Positions 16,604 to 25,449 are shown, counted from the stretch's first letter. The stretch: DNA of 46,493 nt from Methylomonas subterranea (GCF_024505185.1 NZ_JANIBJ010000033.1:1-46493); one strand, 5' to 3'. Made by a program: numbers and translations. Notes: generated from the letters alone by a model not told the origin.

Positions 16604-16639
16604 GTAAAACTACAATAAAACTCTCGGGGGAGAACTCTC

Positions 16640-17956
16640 ATGACATTCAAACTAACTACATTCACCGCCGCGCTATTGCTCGGCACCGCCAGCCTTTCCG
16701 TGCAAGCCGACGAAACTTGTGCCTCGCCGTACATGGCGAAAATCACCGGTCAGGAGGATTTCGTTTACATCTGGACCTTGGGCGCGGAAGGCGTCGGCGA
16801 CGAACAGGACAAACTGGTCACCGTCGACGTAAATCCCCAGTCCAAGCAATACGGCAAGGTGGTTGCCAGCCTGTCCGTGGGCGGTCGTAATGAGGCCCAC
16901 CATTCCGACTTCACCGACGACCGCCGTTTCCTGTGGGCCGGCGGTTTGGATACCAACAAGATTTTCATCTTCGATGTTGCCAGCGATCCGGCCAAGCCCA
17001 AATTGACCAAGACCATCACCGATTTCGTTGCCAAGAGCGGCGGCGTGGTCGGTCCTCATAGTTTGTATGCCTTGCCGGGGCGGATGATCATCACCGGTTT
17101 GTCCAACAACAAAGACCACGGCGGCCGCACGGCGATTGTGGAATACAGCAATGCCGGCGATTACATCGCCACCTACTGGCTGCCGACCGACAGCAATTTG
17201 CAAGGTGCCATCAAATCCGGCAAATACGCCGACGGTTACAACTACGATATTCGTGCCCTGCCGCGTAAAAACCTGATGTTGACTTCGTCGTTTACCGGTT
17301 GGTCGAACTACATGATGGATTTCGGCAAGATGCTGAACGACCCGGAAGCGATGAAGCGCTTCGGCAATACCGTGGTGCAATGGGACCTGCATAGTCGCCA
17401 GCCTAAAAAAGTCTTCGACGTGCCCGGCGCGCCGCTGGAAATTCGTTGCGCCTGGGCGGAAGAGCATAACTATTGCTTCACCAGCACCGCGCTGACTTCG
17501 AAAATCTGGCTGATTCATCAGGACGACAAGGGCGAATGGCAAGCCAAGGACGTCGCGGACATTGGCGATCCGGCCAAGATCCCGCTGCCGGTGGATATTT
17601 CCATCTCCAGCGATGACAAAACCCTGTGGGTCAACACCTTCATGGACGGCATGACCCGCCGTTTCGACATCAGCGACCCATTCCACCCCAAACAAGTGTT
17701 CGAACAAAAAATCGCCTCCCAAGTCAACATGGTGTCCTCCAGCTGGGACGGCAAACGCCTGTATTACACCTCGTCGCTGCTGGCGAATTGGGACAAAAAA
17801 GGCGCCGATAACGAGCAATTCTTCAAGGCCTACAACTGGGACGGCAACAAGTTGACCGAGCAGTTCTCGATTGACTTCAATAAAGAGAAACTGGGCCGGG
17901 CGCACCAGATGCGCTTTGGCGCTTATTCGCTGTACGGAAAAAAAGCCGGCATGTAA
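16640..17956 (+). CDS. mtoX: Periplasmic SBP56 family protein, probable methanethiol oxidase
   Basis: A 438-residue selenium-binding-protein (SBP56) family member. Bacterial MtoX oxidises methanethiol to formaldehyde, H2S and H2O2 in a copper-dependent reaction. A Sec signal peptide (residues 1-23, ending VQA) sends it to the periplasm. The mature part is a beta-propeller with family motifs GRNEAHHSDFTDDRRFLWAG (His87-His88), GPHSLYALPG (His140), VPGAPLEIRCAW, and GRAHQMRFG (His422). These histidines are the likely metal ligands. Length is normal. GGGGGAG precedes the ATG. Substrate is inferred from family; other thiols or selenium chemistry are possible. It follows a DUF4242 gene and a NemR-like regulator site. 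Confidence 0.85.
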   Translation: MTFKLTTFTAALLLGTASLSVQADETCASPYMAKITGQEDFVYIWTLGAEGVGDEQDKLVTVDVNPQSKQYGKVVASLSVGGRNEAHHSDFTDDRRFLWAGGLDTNKIFIFDVASDPAKPKLTKTITDFVAKSGGVVGPHSLYALPGRMIITGLSNNKDHGGRTAIVEYSNAGDYIATYWLPTDSNLQGAIKSGKYADGYNYDIRALPRKNLMLTSSFTGWSNYMMDFGKMLNDPEAMKRFGNTVVQWDLHSRQPKKVFDVPGAPLEIRCAWAEEHNYCFTSTALTSKIWLIHQDDKGEWQAKDVADIGDPAKIPLPVDISISSDDKTLWVNTFMDGMTRRFDISDPFHPKQVFEQKIASQVNMVSSSWDGKRLYYTSSLLANWDKKGADNEQFFKAYNWDGNKLTEQFSIDFNKEKLGRAHQMRFGAYSLYGKKAGM

Positions 17957-18008
17957 CGGTCCGCTCCATCCGGCTTGTCCGGCCTAGCTTCCTTTTATGC
18001 CTTTCGAA

Positions 18009-18072
18009 CTTCAAATTTCGGCACCCCATCCCTCGCCCTCCGGGTGAGGGAATTAACAACCGAAATTTGAAG
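18009..18072. repeat. Nested inverted repeat / terminator-like element after mtoX
   Basis: A 13-bp perfect inverted repeat (CTTCAAATTTCGG 18009-18021, CCGAAATTTGAAG 18060-18072) encloses a GC-rich 9-bp hairpin, CCCTCGCCC/GGGTGAGGG with a TCC loop. The core resembles the CCCTC...GAGGG palindromes dispersed in many proteobacterial genomes. It probably ends or processes the mtoX transcript. The rest of the 17957-18215 gap shows nothing else. Confidence 0.65.
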
Positions 18073-18215
18073 TGCAATGACTATAAAAGCGCCAGCGAAG
18101 CATGGGACAGGCCGGATATCTATTTCCCCTTCCCGCCAAAACCGCCGCTTTGAAAATCGGCTTAGTCGCGGTAGGCTAACCGCCTCAAGCCATTCAGGTT
18201 CGCCCCCCAACCGCC

Positions 18216-19352
18216 ATGAAAATTAAACCGCTGGTCATTTTTGCCCTTTCGGCGCTGCTGATTGCTCTGTTTTTCTACAGCCGCGGGCCAGGGCCGGTGG
18301 AGGTGGATATTTATACGCTAGGTCCCGGCGAAGTGCGGTCGACGGTATCCAACACCAGGGTCGGCACGGTGAAAGCCTGCCGCCGCGCCTATCTGGCGCC
18401 GGCTACCGGCGGCCAAGTGGCGGCGCTGCATGTCAAGGAAGGCGACAAGGTTCAACGGGGGCAATTGTTGCTGGAGGTCTGGAACCAGGATCTGAAAGCC
18501 CAGGTCGGCCTGCAAAAAGCCCAGATCAAGGCCAGTAAAGCCAGTGCCGAGCAAGCTTGTCAACTGGCGGGCGGTGCCGAGCGCGAGGCCGCGCGCATGA
18601 AGCGCTTGCAAGGCAGTAAACAGATTGTCTCGGTCGAACAGGTCGACAAATCAGTCACCGGCGGCAAATCGCAGCGCGCCGCCTGCCAGGCGGCGTTGGA
18701 GGCGGTCGAAGTGGCCGAAGCGCAGGTTGCGGTTGCCGAGGCCGCCGTGCGCCGCACCTTGGTATTGGCGCCATTCGACGGAACAGTGGCCGAGGTGAAT
18801 GCCGAGCTCGGCGAATTCGTTACTCCGTCGCCGCCCGGCATACCCACGCTGCCGCCCATCGATTTGCTGGATGTCAGCTGTCTGACGGTTTCGGCGCCCA
18901 TAGACGAAGTCGATGCCGCCGCGCTGGAAACCGGCATGCGCGCCTGCGTAACCCTGGATGCCTTTCCCGACAAGCGCTGCTCCGGCGTCGTCACCCGCAT
19001 CGCTCCGTATGTGCTGGAAAAGGAAAAACAGGCCCGTACCGTGGAAGTGGAAGTGACCTTGAAAGAACCCAGGGATTTGGCGGAATTGCTGCCTGGCTAC
19101 AGCGCGGATATCGAAGTGCAAGTGGCCGGCAAAGACAACGCCCTCCGCCTGCCGGCCGAAGCCATTCTGGAAAACAACCGGGTACTCAAGCTGGATGCGG
19201 ACAATGTATTGCGCGAACAAAGCTTTCAAGCGGGCCTGGCCAACTGGAGTTATACCGAAGTGTTGTCCGGATTGAATGCCGGTGACCGGGTGGCGATTTC
19301 ACTAGGCAAGGAAGGTGTCGTGGATGGCGCCAAGGTTAAGCCAAAACCATGA
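18216..19352 (+). CDS. HlyD/MacA-type periplasmic adaptor (membrane fusion protein)
   Basis: A 378-residue periplasmic adaptor anchored by an N-terminal membrane helix (residues ~5-22). A split biotinyl-lipoyl domain is visible (ATGGQVAALHVKEGDKVQRG and, after the hairpin, LVLAPFDGTVAEVNAELGE), flanking an alpha-helical hairpin of about 90 residues. Beta-barrel and membrane-proximal domains follow. The adaptor normally links an inner-membrane ABC permease of the MacB type to an outer-membrane channel. The ATPase gene overlaps its stop codon by 4 nt (ATGA). Confidence 0.9.
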   Translation: MKIKPLVIFALSALLIALFFYSRGPGPVEVDIYTLGPGEVRSTVSNTRVGTVKACRRAYLAPATGGQVAALHVKEGDKVQRGQLLLEVWNQDLKAQVGLQKAQIKASKASAEQACQLAGGAEREAARMKRLQGSKQIVSVEQVDKSVTGGKSQRAACQAALEAVEVAEAQVAVAEAAVRRTLVLAPFDGTVAEVNAELGEFVTPSPPGIPTLPPIDLLDVSCLTVSAPIDEVDAAALETGMRACVTLDAFPDKRCSGVVTRIAPYVLEKEKQARTVEVEVTLKEPRDLAELLPGYSADIEVQVAGKDNALRLPAEAILENNRVLKLDADNVLREQSFQAGLANWSYTEVLSGLNAGDRVAISLGKEGVVDGAKVKPKP

Positions 19353-20011
19353 TACGGCTCGATAATATCCATAGGTATTTTCAGGTTGGAGACCAGACCG
19401 TGCGAGCCTTGAACGGGATCGATCTATCGATTGAGCGCGGCGATTATGTTTCCGTCATGGGGCCGTCTGGTTCCGGTAAATCCACCTTGCTGAATATCAT
19501 TGCGCTGCTGGATCAACCGACTTCGGGCCGTTATGTCCTCAATGGGCATGACGTTACCCGGCAAAGCGACGACGAGCTGGCCAAGATCCGCCGGGAAAAC
19601 ATCGGCTTTGTGTTTCAGTTTTTTCACTTGATTCCGCGCTTGACCGCCGCCGAAAATATTGAAATGCCGCTGATATTGGCCGGCATGGCCGGCAAGACGC
19701 GGAAACAGAAGGTGCGGCGGGCCTTGGAAGCGGTGAATCTGTCCGATCGCGCCGAGCATAAACCCAGTCAGTTGTCGGGCGGGCAGTTGCAACGCATCGC
19801 CATTGCCAGGGCCATGATTATGCGGCCCTCGCTACTGCTGGCCGACGAACCCACCGGCAACCTGGACAGCAAGGCCGGGATGGAGATCATCGATTTGTTG
19901 GAGCAACTCAACGGAGAAGGCGTGACCTTGATGGTCATCACCCATGACGGCAATATCGGCGCGCGGGCGCGCCGGCATCTTCGAATCGTGGACGGGCTTA
20001 TCTCGAATTGA
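19349..20011 (+). CDS. ABC transporter ATPase of MacB/LolD type
   Basis: A 220-residue nucleotide-binding protein. Walker A (GPSGSGKST), Q-loop (FVFQFFHLIPRLTAAEN), ABC signature (LSGGQLQRIAIARA), Walker B (LLLADEPTGNLDS) and H-loop (ITHD) are all intact. The type is that of MacB/LolD exporters, which pair with an FtsX-like permease. No permease gene lies beside it: the next gene is convergent and overlaps its last 14 bp. It therefore either works with a permease encoded elsewhere or is a remnant of a complete export operon. Confidence 0.93.
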   Translation: MIRLDNIHRYFQVGDQTVRALNGIDLSIERGDYVSVMGPSGSGKSTLLNIIALLDQPTSGRYVLNGHDVTRQSDDELAKIRRENIGFVFQFFHLIPRLTAAENIEMPLILAGMAGKTRKQKVRRALEAVNLSDRAEHKPSQLSGGQLQRIAIARAMIMRPSLLLADEPTGNLDSKAGMEIIDLLEQLNGEGVTLMVITHDGNIGARARRHLRIVDGLISN

Positions 20012-20195
20012 CGGCTATGGAGTGCAAGGGTAGGACCGGCACAATGGCTTTGCGCTTTTGTTGCCGGATTTCGCGCGCCTCGTATTGCATATGGCTACAC
20101 AAGGCACAGGTCGTGCCGGGCAGCAGTGCCAATTCCTCCGCTGATATTTCATCGCCGCAACGCGAGCAATAAACTATTTTGCGTACTTTTTTCAT
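19998..20195 (-). CDS. Miniature DksA/TraR-like zinc-finger protein
   Basis: A 65-residue protein with a four-cysteine finger: CSRCG (Cys10, Cys13) and CALC (about Cys30, Cys33), with ISAEELALLPGTT between. The pattern matches the C-terminal zinc finger of DksA/TraR proteins, without their coiled coil. It might bind RNA polymerase or just be a small Zn protein. AGGAGGG lies 7 nt before the ATG. Its end overlaps the ABC ATPase gene by 14 bp, convergently. Confidence 0.75.
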   Translation of the reverse strand: MKKVRKIVYCSRCGDEISAEELALLPGTTCALCSHMQYEAREIRQQKRKAIVPVLPLHSIAVNSR

Positions 20196-20410
20196 TTCGA
20201 CCCTCCTGTTTTAGAGGTCACCAGAATAAGTACTTTCGGTTTTATATTTTGTCGAAAACCCAGCATTTTCGGCTATTGGCTTAGGTATGCCGGTCGGGCA
20301 AAAGTTCTGTTCCGCGCTGATATAGCCACTGCCGATCGGAGCTTTTTTGAAGAATCTCTCTGGTTAATCCCTCGCAATCGAAAAAGGCTGTGAAAAAATG
20401 ATTTTTGTAG

Positions 20411-20438
20411 CGCGACGAACATGGATGATGTCGTCGCG
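20411..20438 (-). terminator. Terminator of the heptad lipoprotein gene
   Basis: A stem of 7 + 4 bp with one bulged A and a GGATG loop; read on the minus strand it is followed by an A/T-rich stretch with T-runs. It lies 20 nt past the stop at 20458. The rest of 20196-20457 shows no gene. Confidence 0.6.
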
Positions 20439-20457
20439 GCTTGCTTGCATGCCCGGC

Positions 20458-20769
20458 TTATTTTTTAATGTTTTTGTAGCCTTCTTCGCTTTCCAGCATG
20501 ATCTTCCGGCCTTCTTCCACCAACGCGCGGCCTTGGTCGATCTGTAACTGGCCATCGCGCTGCATGGCTTGGCCTTTTTCCACCAGTTGCTTGCCTTCCT
20601 GCCAACGGCTGCCCAACTGCGCTATGCCCTGGCTATCCCGCAGCATTTGCTCGCCGGACAGTATTTTTTCCGGTTCGGGCGGCGGCGTGGGGTCGCTGGC
20701 GCAAGCGCTCAATAAAATGGTCAGACCCATGACGGGGAGACTTAAGATCAAACGGCGTGTTTTCCGCAT
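20458..20769 (-). CDS. Lipoprotein with Gly-initiated heptad repeats
   Basis: A 103-residue lipoprotein: signal peptide with lipobox LSAC (Cys23), then a Pro-rich linker (PTPPPEPE). From about residue 58 onward there are five consecutive heptads each starting with Gly (GKQLVEK, GQAMQRD, GQLQIDQ, GRALVEE, GRKIMLE). This suggests a coiled coil or a regular helix, perhaps a trimer as in Lpp-like proteins. The function is unknown. It stands just upstream of, and in the same direction as, lptG (lptG ends at 20836), with a 66-bp gap. Confidence 0.8.
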   Translation of the reverse strand: MRKTRRLILSLPVMGLTILLSACASDPTPPPEPEKILSGEQMLRDSQGIAQLGSRWQEGKQLVEKGQAMQRDGQLQIDQGRALVEEGRKIMLESEEGYKNIKK

Positions 20770-20835
20770 TGTGAGCCCTCTCGTTTCAACAAATCAAATA
20801 AAAATCCCGCGTGGCCGGATATTTTACAAACATCG

Positions 20836-21903
20836 TCAACTCATCCGCCATACCGCGAAAACCGCCAAGCAAAATACCAGCGTACTGGGCGCCATGGCCA
20901 TCAACATCGGGTTGATATCGTAAACCAAGCCCATATGGCCGGCGATTCTGTCCAGAATATTAAAACTCATGCCGATCAACACACCCATCAAGATGCGACC
21001 GCCGGTACCGATGCCGCGGCCAATGCCGATTACGAAAGGCGCCGACACCATCAGCATCACAAAAGTCACCAACGGATTGATCAAACGGCTCCAGAAGGCC
21101 AACTCGTACTGCTGAGATTTTTGATTGTTGGTTTTCAAAAAATTGATGTAATTATATAAATCGAACAGCGACAAGTTATCGGAATTGACCACCGCCACCT
21201 TCAACAAGTCCGAATCTATGCTCGATTGCCAAGGCATGTCGGCCTTGCTCTCGGCATTGACGCGCTCGGGCGCCATGAAGGACTGCTCGACATCGCTCAA
21301 TTGCCATAGCTTGTTCCCCAAAAAACGGCCATGCCCGGCCTGCGTGACCTGACTCAGTTTACGGCGTTCGTCGATTTCATAAATCCGGATGTCGCCCAGG
21401 GAGCCGTCGTCCATGATTTGCCGCACATTGATGAAGCGGTTGCCTTCCCGCAGCCACATGCCGTATTGGGAGCGCAACACCACGCCGTTGTTTTGCGCGG
21501 TAGTCTTTAAAATTTGCGCGGCGCGTTCGCTGGCCGGGGCCACGAATTCGCCCACTCCCACCGCGATTGCCACCAGTACCAAGCCGGCCAGCATGATGCT
21601 GCGAATGATCCAGCCTATCGACAAGCCGGCGGCCCGCATGGCCACGATTTCCCGATTGTTGGCCATGGCACCCACCACGAACAGGCTGCCCAGCAATGCC
21701 GCCGACGGCACCAAATCGAAAAACACCCTGGGTGAAGTCAAGGCCAGATACCATAAAATCTGCTTCAGTCCGTAATGTCCATGCCCCAAATCCTTTAACT
21801 CGTCGCTAAAGGTGAACAGATTGAACAGCGTCAACAGCAGCAATATGGCCAGCAAGGACCCCTTGGTCACTTCTCTTACGATATACAGGGTCAGGACATT
21901 CAC
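20836..21903 (-). CDS. lptG: LPS export ABC permease LptG
   Basis: A 355-residue inner-membrane permease of the LptB2FG complex that extracts lipopolysaccharide from the inner membrane. YjgP/YjgQ family: N-terminal membrane helices (LYIVREVTKGSLLAILLLL), the conserved FDLVPSAALLGSLFVVGAMA, a periplasmic beta-jellyroll domain, and three C-terminal helices. I set the start at GTG 21903, which overlaps the lptF stop (GTGA) and yields the usual family N-terminus; a longer upstream reading is possible but less likely. It is coupled to lptF. Confidence 0.93.
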   Translation of the reverse strand: MNVLTLYIVREVTKGSLLAILLLLTLFNLFTFSDELKDLGHGHYGLKQILWYLALTSPRVFFDLVPSAALLGSLFVVGAMANNREIVAMRAAGLSIGWIIRSIMLAGLVLVAIAVGVGEFVAPASERAAQILKTTAQNNGVVLRSQYGMWLREGNRFINVRQIMDDGSLGDIRIYEIDERRKLSQVTQAGHGRFLGNKLWQLSDVEQSFMAPERVNAESKADMPWQSSIDSDLLKVAVVNSDNLSLFDLYNYINFLKTNNQKSQQYELAFWSRLINPLVTFVMLMVSAPFVIGIGRGIGTGGRILMGVLIGMSFNILDRIAGHMGLVYDINPMLMAMAPSTLVFCLAVFAVWRMS

Positions 21904-23036
21904 AGCGTCACCTTGCCGGTTAATTTCAATACCACCCATTTCCAGCTATACAGACGCACCAACATGCCCAAGCCGACCATCAATAACAAGGCTTCCACCC
22001 AAAAATAACCCAGCCAAACCGGCACGATTTCGCTGATCACCCAACTGTGGTTGACCCTTTGCAAGTTGGCGTAGGCGAAATAAATCCCGAATGCCACCAA
22101 TACGCTGCCGTAAACGCCGCCGCGCGGCGAAGACTTGGCCAGCGGCACCCCCAAAAAAGCCAGCAACAATACGCCCATCGGCGCATTGAGCCGGTCCTGA
22201 ATATGGGCAATGTCGATGATACGCTGGGATTGCCAAAGTTTTTCGGTAGGCAGCGCCTCCAGATGCGGGACAAAGGCGACCGTTTTTTTCTCCACCAGCA
22301 CCGCATATTCGTCAAAGGTTTCCACCGTGTAATCCCGCCGGCCCGGAATGCCTTGTACCCGTTCGCCATGTTCCAAAATCAGATACAGGCCGCCGGGCAA
22401 ATATTCCAGTCGTCCCTGCTCGGCGTTCACCACCCCCAGCTTGTCGCCCTGTTTGTTTTGCACGAACACCTTGCTCATCTTGCCGTCGGCAGCGACATTT
22501 TCGGTATAAAAAATCAGTTCGCCGCTGCTATATTCGCTGAAACGGCCGGCGGCTATGCTACGGATATCGGCGTTTTCGCCATCCAGATGCAGCAATTGCT
22601 CGCTGCGTGCTTCCGCCCACGGTGCCGCGTACATCGACAAGCCGGCCGCGCACACACTCAGGGGCACCACCAGACCGAATACCGCCCGGTATATAGTAAA
22701 TACGCCGCCGCCGGCGGAGGCAATCGCCGCCATTTCCTGTTCCCTGTGCATGCGCCCCAGCACCATCAATACCGACATGAACAGGGCGGCGGGCAAAAAA
22801 GTCGCCGCGGCGATGACGATTTTCAAACCCAGCAGCGCCAGAACGGTCTCGCTGGCGATATTGCCTTCGATGGCCTGGGCCAGAATTTTAATGAATTTGC
22901 GGCTGACGATGATCACCACCAGCACGGCCAATACCGAGACCACGGTTTTAAGCAGATCCATAAAGATCATTCTGTCCAGTACCGTGAACAACCTGATCGG
23001 CCGGCCGGCGCTGGGTAGACTGCGTTCATTACTCAA
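21900..23036 (-). CDS. lptF: LPS export ABC permease LptF
   Basis: A 378-residue partner permease of LptG in the lipopolysaccharide exporter. Visible: first helix after FTVLDRMIFMDLLKTVVSVL, the motif LPAALFMSVLMVLGRMHRE, EMAAIASAGG, a periplasmic jellyroll, and C-terminal helices with LLLAFLGVPLAKSSPRGG. The start is taken as TTG 23036 because GGGAG lies 6 nt upstream; a TTG at 23057 has no ribosome site. Divergent from pepA, as in many gammaproteobacteria. Confidence 0.92.
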   Translation of the reverse strand: MSNERSLPSAGRPIRLFTVLDRMIFMDLLKTVVSVLAVLVVIIVSRKFIKILAQAIEGNIASETVLALLGLKIVIAAATFLPAALFMSVLMVLGRMHREQEMAAIASAGGGVFTIYRAVFGLVVPLSVCAAGLSMYAAPWAEARSEQLLHLDGENADIRSIAAGRFSEYSSGELIFYTENVAADGKMSKVFVQNKQGDKLGVVNAEQGRLEYLPGGLYLILEHGERVQGIPGRRDYTVETFDEYAVLVEKKTVAFVPHLEALPTEKLWQSQRIIDIAHIQDRLNAPMGVLLLAFLGVPLAKSSPRGGVYGSVLVAFGIYFAYANLQRVNHSWVISEIVPVWLGYFWVEALLLMVGLGMLVRLYSWKWVVLKLTGKVTL

Positions 23037-23122
23037 AAAATTCTCCCGACATACCAAGTTCTTATAGCCGTTCGCGCCGGATTTAAACCAGCCCCAGGCC
23101 TTATGTTGCCAGCGCCGTGATG

Positions 23123-23128
23123 TATAAT
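23123..23128 (+). promoter_or_regulatory. Probable -10 box of pepA
   Basis: A perfect TATAAT 59 bp before the pepA ATG in the lptF-pepA divergent gap. The -35 region is weak. Confidence 0.4.
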
Positions 23129-23186
23129 TCGTGGAACATGCCCCGCAAGGGATGCCCTCAACGTTAAGACATTCACAGACACTGCC

Positions 23187-24668
23187 ATGGACTATTTTAT
23201 AGAAAGCGCAACCTTAGACAAACTGCAAAGCGACTGTCTGCTGGTCGGTATTTACGAAAATCAACAACTCAGCCCTTCCGCTACCGCCCTGAACGGCCTG
23301 TGCGACGGCCTGATAGGCAAATTGATCGCGAGGGGCGACATCAAGGGCAAGAACGCCGAAACCCTGCTAATCAACAACCTGCCGTTGGAAAACATTCAAC
23401 GCGTGATACTGGTTGGTTTCGGCGAACACGGCAAACTGACCCGCAAGCAGTTTCGCAAGGCTCTGGCGGCGGCGGCCAAGGCCTTGCGAGACAGTAAAGT
23501 CAAAAACGCCTGCGCGGCCTTGCTGGACGTCGAACTGGCCCAAGCCGACGCCCAATGGCTGGCGCGGCAGATTGTGGAAGTGGTGAACGACGGCCTGTAT
23601 CAATACAGTTCCACCAAACAATGCGACGACAAAGTCCAGTTGCAAACCTTGACGCTGCTTGCCGGCGACGCGCATAAAGCCCCGGCGGAAACCGGCTTGG
23701 CGCAAGGTATCGCCATCGCCCACGGCATGGCCCTGACCAAACAGTTGGCCGATCTGCCCGGCAATATCTGCACGCCGACTTATCTGGCCGAACAGGCCTT
23801 GGTATTGGCGGGTCAGCACGACAAGCTGACCTGCGACATCCTGGAAGAAAGCGACATGGAAGCCCTGGGCATGGGCGCCTTCCTGTCGGTATCGCGCGGC
23901 AGCCGTCAGCCGGCCAAACTGATATGCCTGGAATACCAGGGCAGCGACCGCCATGCCAAACCCATCGTCTTGGTCGGCAAGGGCTTGACCTTCGACGCCG
24001 GCGGCATTTCCCTGAAGCCCGGCGCCGGCATGGACGAAATGAAATACGACATGTGCGGCGGCGCCAGCGTGCTGGGCATCTTGCGCGCCGCCAGCCTGCT
24101 GAACCTGCCGTTGAATATCGTCGGCCTGATTCCTTCTTCTGAAAACCTGCCGGACGGCAACGCCAACAAACCCGGCGATATTGTCACCAGCATGGCCGGC
24201 AAAACCATAGAAGTATTGAACACCGACGCCGAAGGCCGTTTAATCCTCTGCGACACGTTGACCTACGCCAAGAAATACGACCCCGAAGTCGTCATAGACA
24301 TGGCCACCCTGACCGGTGCCTGCATCGTCGCCCTGGGCCGGGTGCCCAGCGGCCTGTTCGGTAACGACGACAAACTCTGCCACGATTTGCTGAACGCCAG
24401 CGAGACCGCCTGCGACCCGATCTGGCGCATGCCGATTTGGGAGGAATACCAGGAACAGCTGAAATCCAACTTCGCCGATTTGGCCAACATCGGCGGCCCG
24501 GACGGCGGCAGCATTACCGCGGCGGTGTTCTTGTCCAAATTCGCCGAAAAATACCGCTGGGCGCATATCGACATCGCCGGCACCGCTTGGCGTACCGGCG
24601 CCGGCAAGGGCGCTACCGGCCGGCCGGTAGCCTTGTTGATCCAGTATTTGATAGACCGCGCGGCATGA
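23187..24668 (+). CDS. pepA: Leucyl aminopeptidase (M17)
   Basis: A 493-residue cytosolic M17 peptidase that releases N-terminal residues from peptides; in E. coli it also binds DNA in Xer recombination and carAB control. The catalytic C-terminal domain shows [17 protein letters not shown], the metal-binding [10 protein letters not shown], and the family signature [12 protein letters not shown]. Length is typical. The next gene overlaps its stop by ATGA. Confidence 0.97.
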   Translation: MDYFIESATLDKLQSDCLLVGIYENQQLSPSATALNGLCDGLIGKLIARGDIKGKNAETLLINNLPLENIQRVILVGFGEHGKLTRKQFRKALAAAAKALRDSKVKNACAALLDVELAQADAQWLARQIVEVVNDGLYQYSSTKQCDDKVQLQTLTLLAGDAHKAPAETGLAQGIAIAHGMALTKQLADLPGNICTPTYLAEQALVLAGQHDKLTCDILEESDMEALGMGAFLSVSRGSRQPAKLICLEYQGSDRHAKPIVLVGKGLTFDAGGISLKPGAGMDEMKYDMCGGASVLGILRAASLLNLPLNIVGLIPSSENLPDGNANKPGDIVTSMAGKTIEVLNTDAEGRLILCDTLTYAKKYDPEVVIDMATLTGACIVALGRVPSGLFGNDDKLCHDLLNASETACDPIWRMPIWEEYQEQLKSNFADLANIGGPDGGSITAAVFLSKFAEKYRWAHIDIAGTAWRTGAGKGATGRPVALLIQYLIDRAA

Positions 24669-24877
24669 CCCCGGAAACGGCGTCGGAGCTGACTTGTCCG
24701 CACTGCGGACATAAAAAAATCGAAGTCATGCCTACCGACGCCTGCCTGTGGTTCTACGAATGCGAACAATGCCACGCGCTGCTGCGGCCCAAACCGGGCG
24801 ACTGCTGCGTATTCTGTTCCCACGGCAGCGTTAAATGCCCACCCCAACAAGCGTGTTGCCCAGCGTGCCCGAAGTAG
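24665..24877 (+). CDS. GDCCVxC domain (seleno)protein family member, Cys form
   Basis: A 70-residue Cys-rich protein with 12 cysteines. An N-terminal CPHC and CEQC pair looks like a zinc ribbon. It is followed by the hallmark [16 protein letters not shown], and a further CCPAC ends the protein. The family occurs in Cys and Sec versions; this one is all-Cys. Its function is not established, and the doublet-Cys motif suggests redox or heavy-metal/thiol chemistry. It starts in the pepA stop (ATGA) and its end overlaps holC, so translation is coupled across all three. Confidence 0.88.
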   Translation: MTPETASELTCPHCGHKKIEVMPTDACLWFYECEQCHALLRPKPGDCCVFCSHGSVKCPPQQACCPACPK

Positions 24878-25329
24878 TCTTTTATGTGCTGGCTTCCAGC
24901 TCCCAGCATGAACGCCAGGATTTCGCCTGCAGGCTGATAGAAAAAATCTATCGCGGCGGCCGGTTTTGCTACGTGTTGACCGATAACATGCAGCAGGCCG
25001 CCGAGCTGGACAAAACGTTGTGGACCTTCCGGGCCGGCAGCTTCGTGCCGCATCAGCTGTATACCGATAGACTGCCGGCCCAGCAAAATACTATCCTGAT
25101 CGGCGGCAACGCCATTCCGGAACCCTGGCAAAACATCATCGTCAACCTGTCCCGTCATTACCCGCCCACCGTCGCTCCCACCGAGCGCATCGTGGAAATT
25201 CTGGATAACAGCGAGGAAAGCAAACAAGCCGGCCGCCAGCGCTACAAGCATTATCTGGAGGCCGGACTGCCGATTCTGACGCATAAGCATGAAGGCGGCG
25301 TTTGGGTCGAGACGCGGGCGGGTGCTTGA
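24835..25329 (+). CDS. holC: DNA polymerase III subunit chi
   Basis: A 164-residue protein of the HolC family, the clamp-loader accessory subunit that contacts single-stranded DNA-binding protein through chi-psi. Family features: [25 protein letters not shown] near the N-terminus (first part only is diagnostic), AAELDKTLWTF, SFVPH and FVEI-like ERIVEILD near the end. The start overlaps the upstream gene by 43 bp; GTG codons at 24853 and 24865 would shorten this overlap. Position after pepA is conserved, but valS, its usual follower, is absent here. Confidence 0.9.
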   Translation: MPTPTSVLPSVPEVVFYVLASSSQHERQDFACRLIEKIYRGGRFCYVLTDNMQQAAELDKTLWTFRAGSFVPHQLYTDRLPAQQNTILIGGNAIPEPWQNIIVNLSRHYPPTVAPTERIVEILDNSEESKQAGRQRYKHYLEAGLPILTHKHEGGVWVETRAGA

Positions 25330-25449
25330 TTTCTTGAGCCGACACCCCTGTATTTGCGAACTTGTGGGGAAAGCGTGCCATAGGCGAAATATTGAACTAA
25401 TTCCGCCCAGCGTTTACGCTGATTGCTAATCATACCCACTGGCCAAGCC

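Noticed and set aside
16673-17905. 410-residue minus-strand ORF opposite mtoX
   Set aside because: Antisense shadow of a strongly conserved gene; its sequence lacks any domain.
22047-23018. 323-residue ORF opposite lptF
   Set aside because: Shadow ORF, Gln/His-rich as expected from antisense of a membrane protein.
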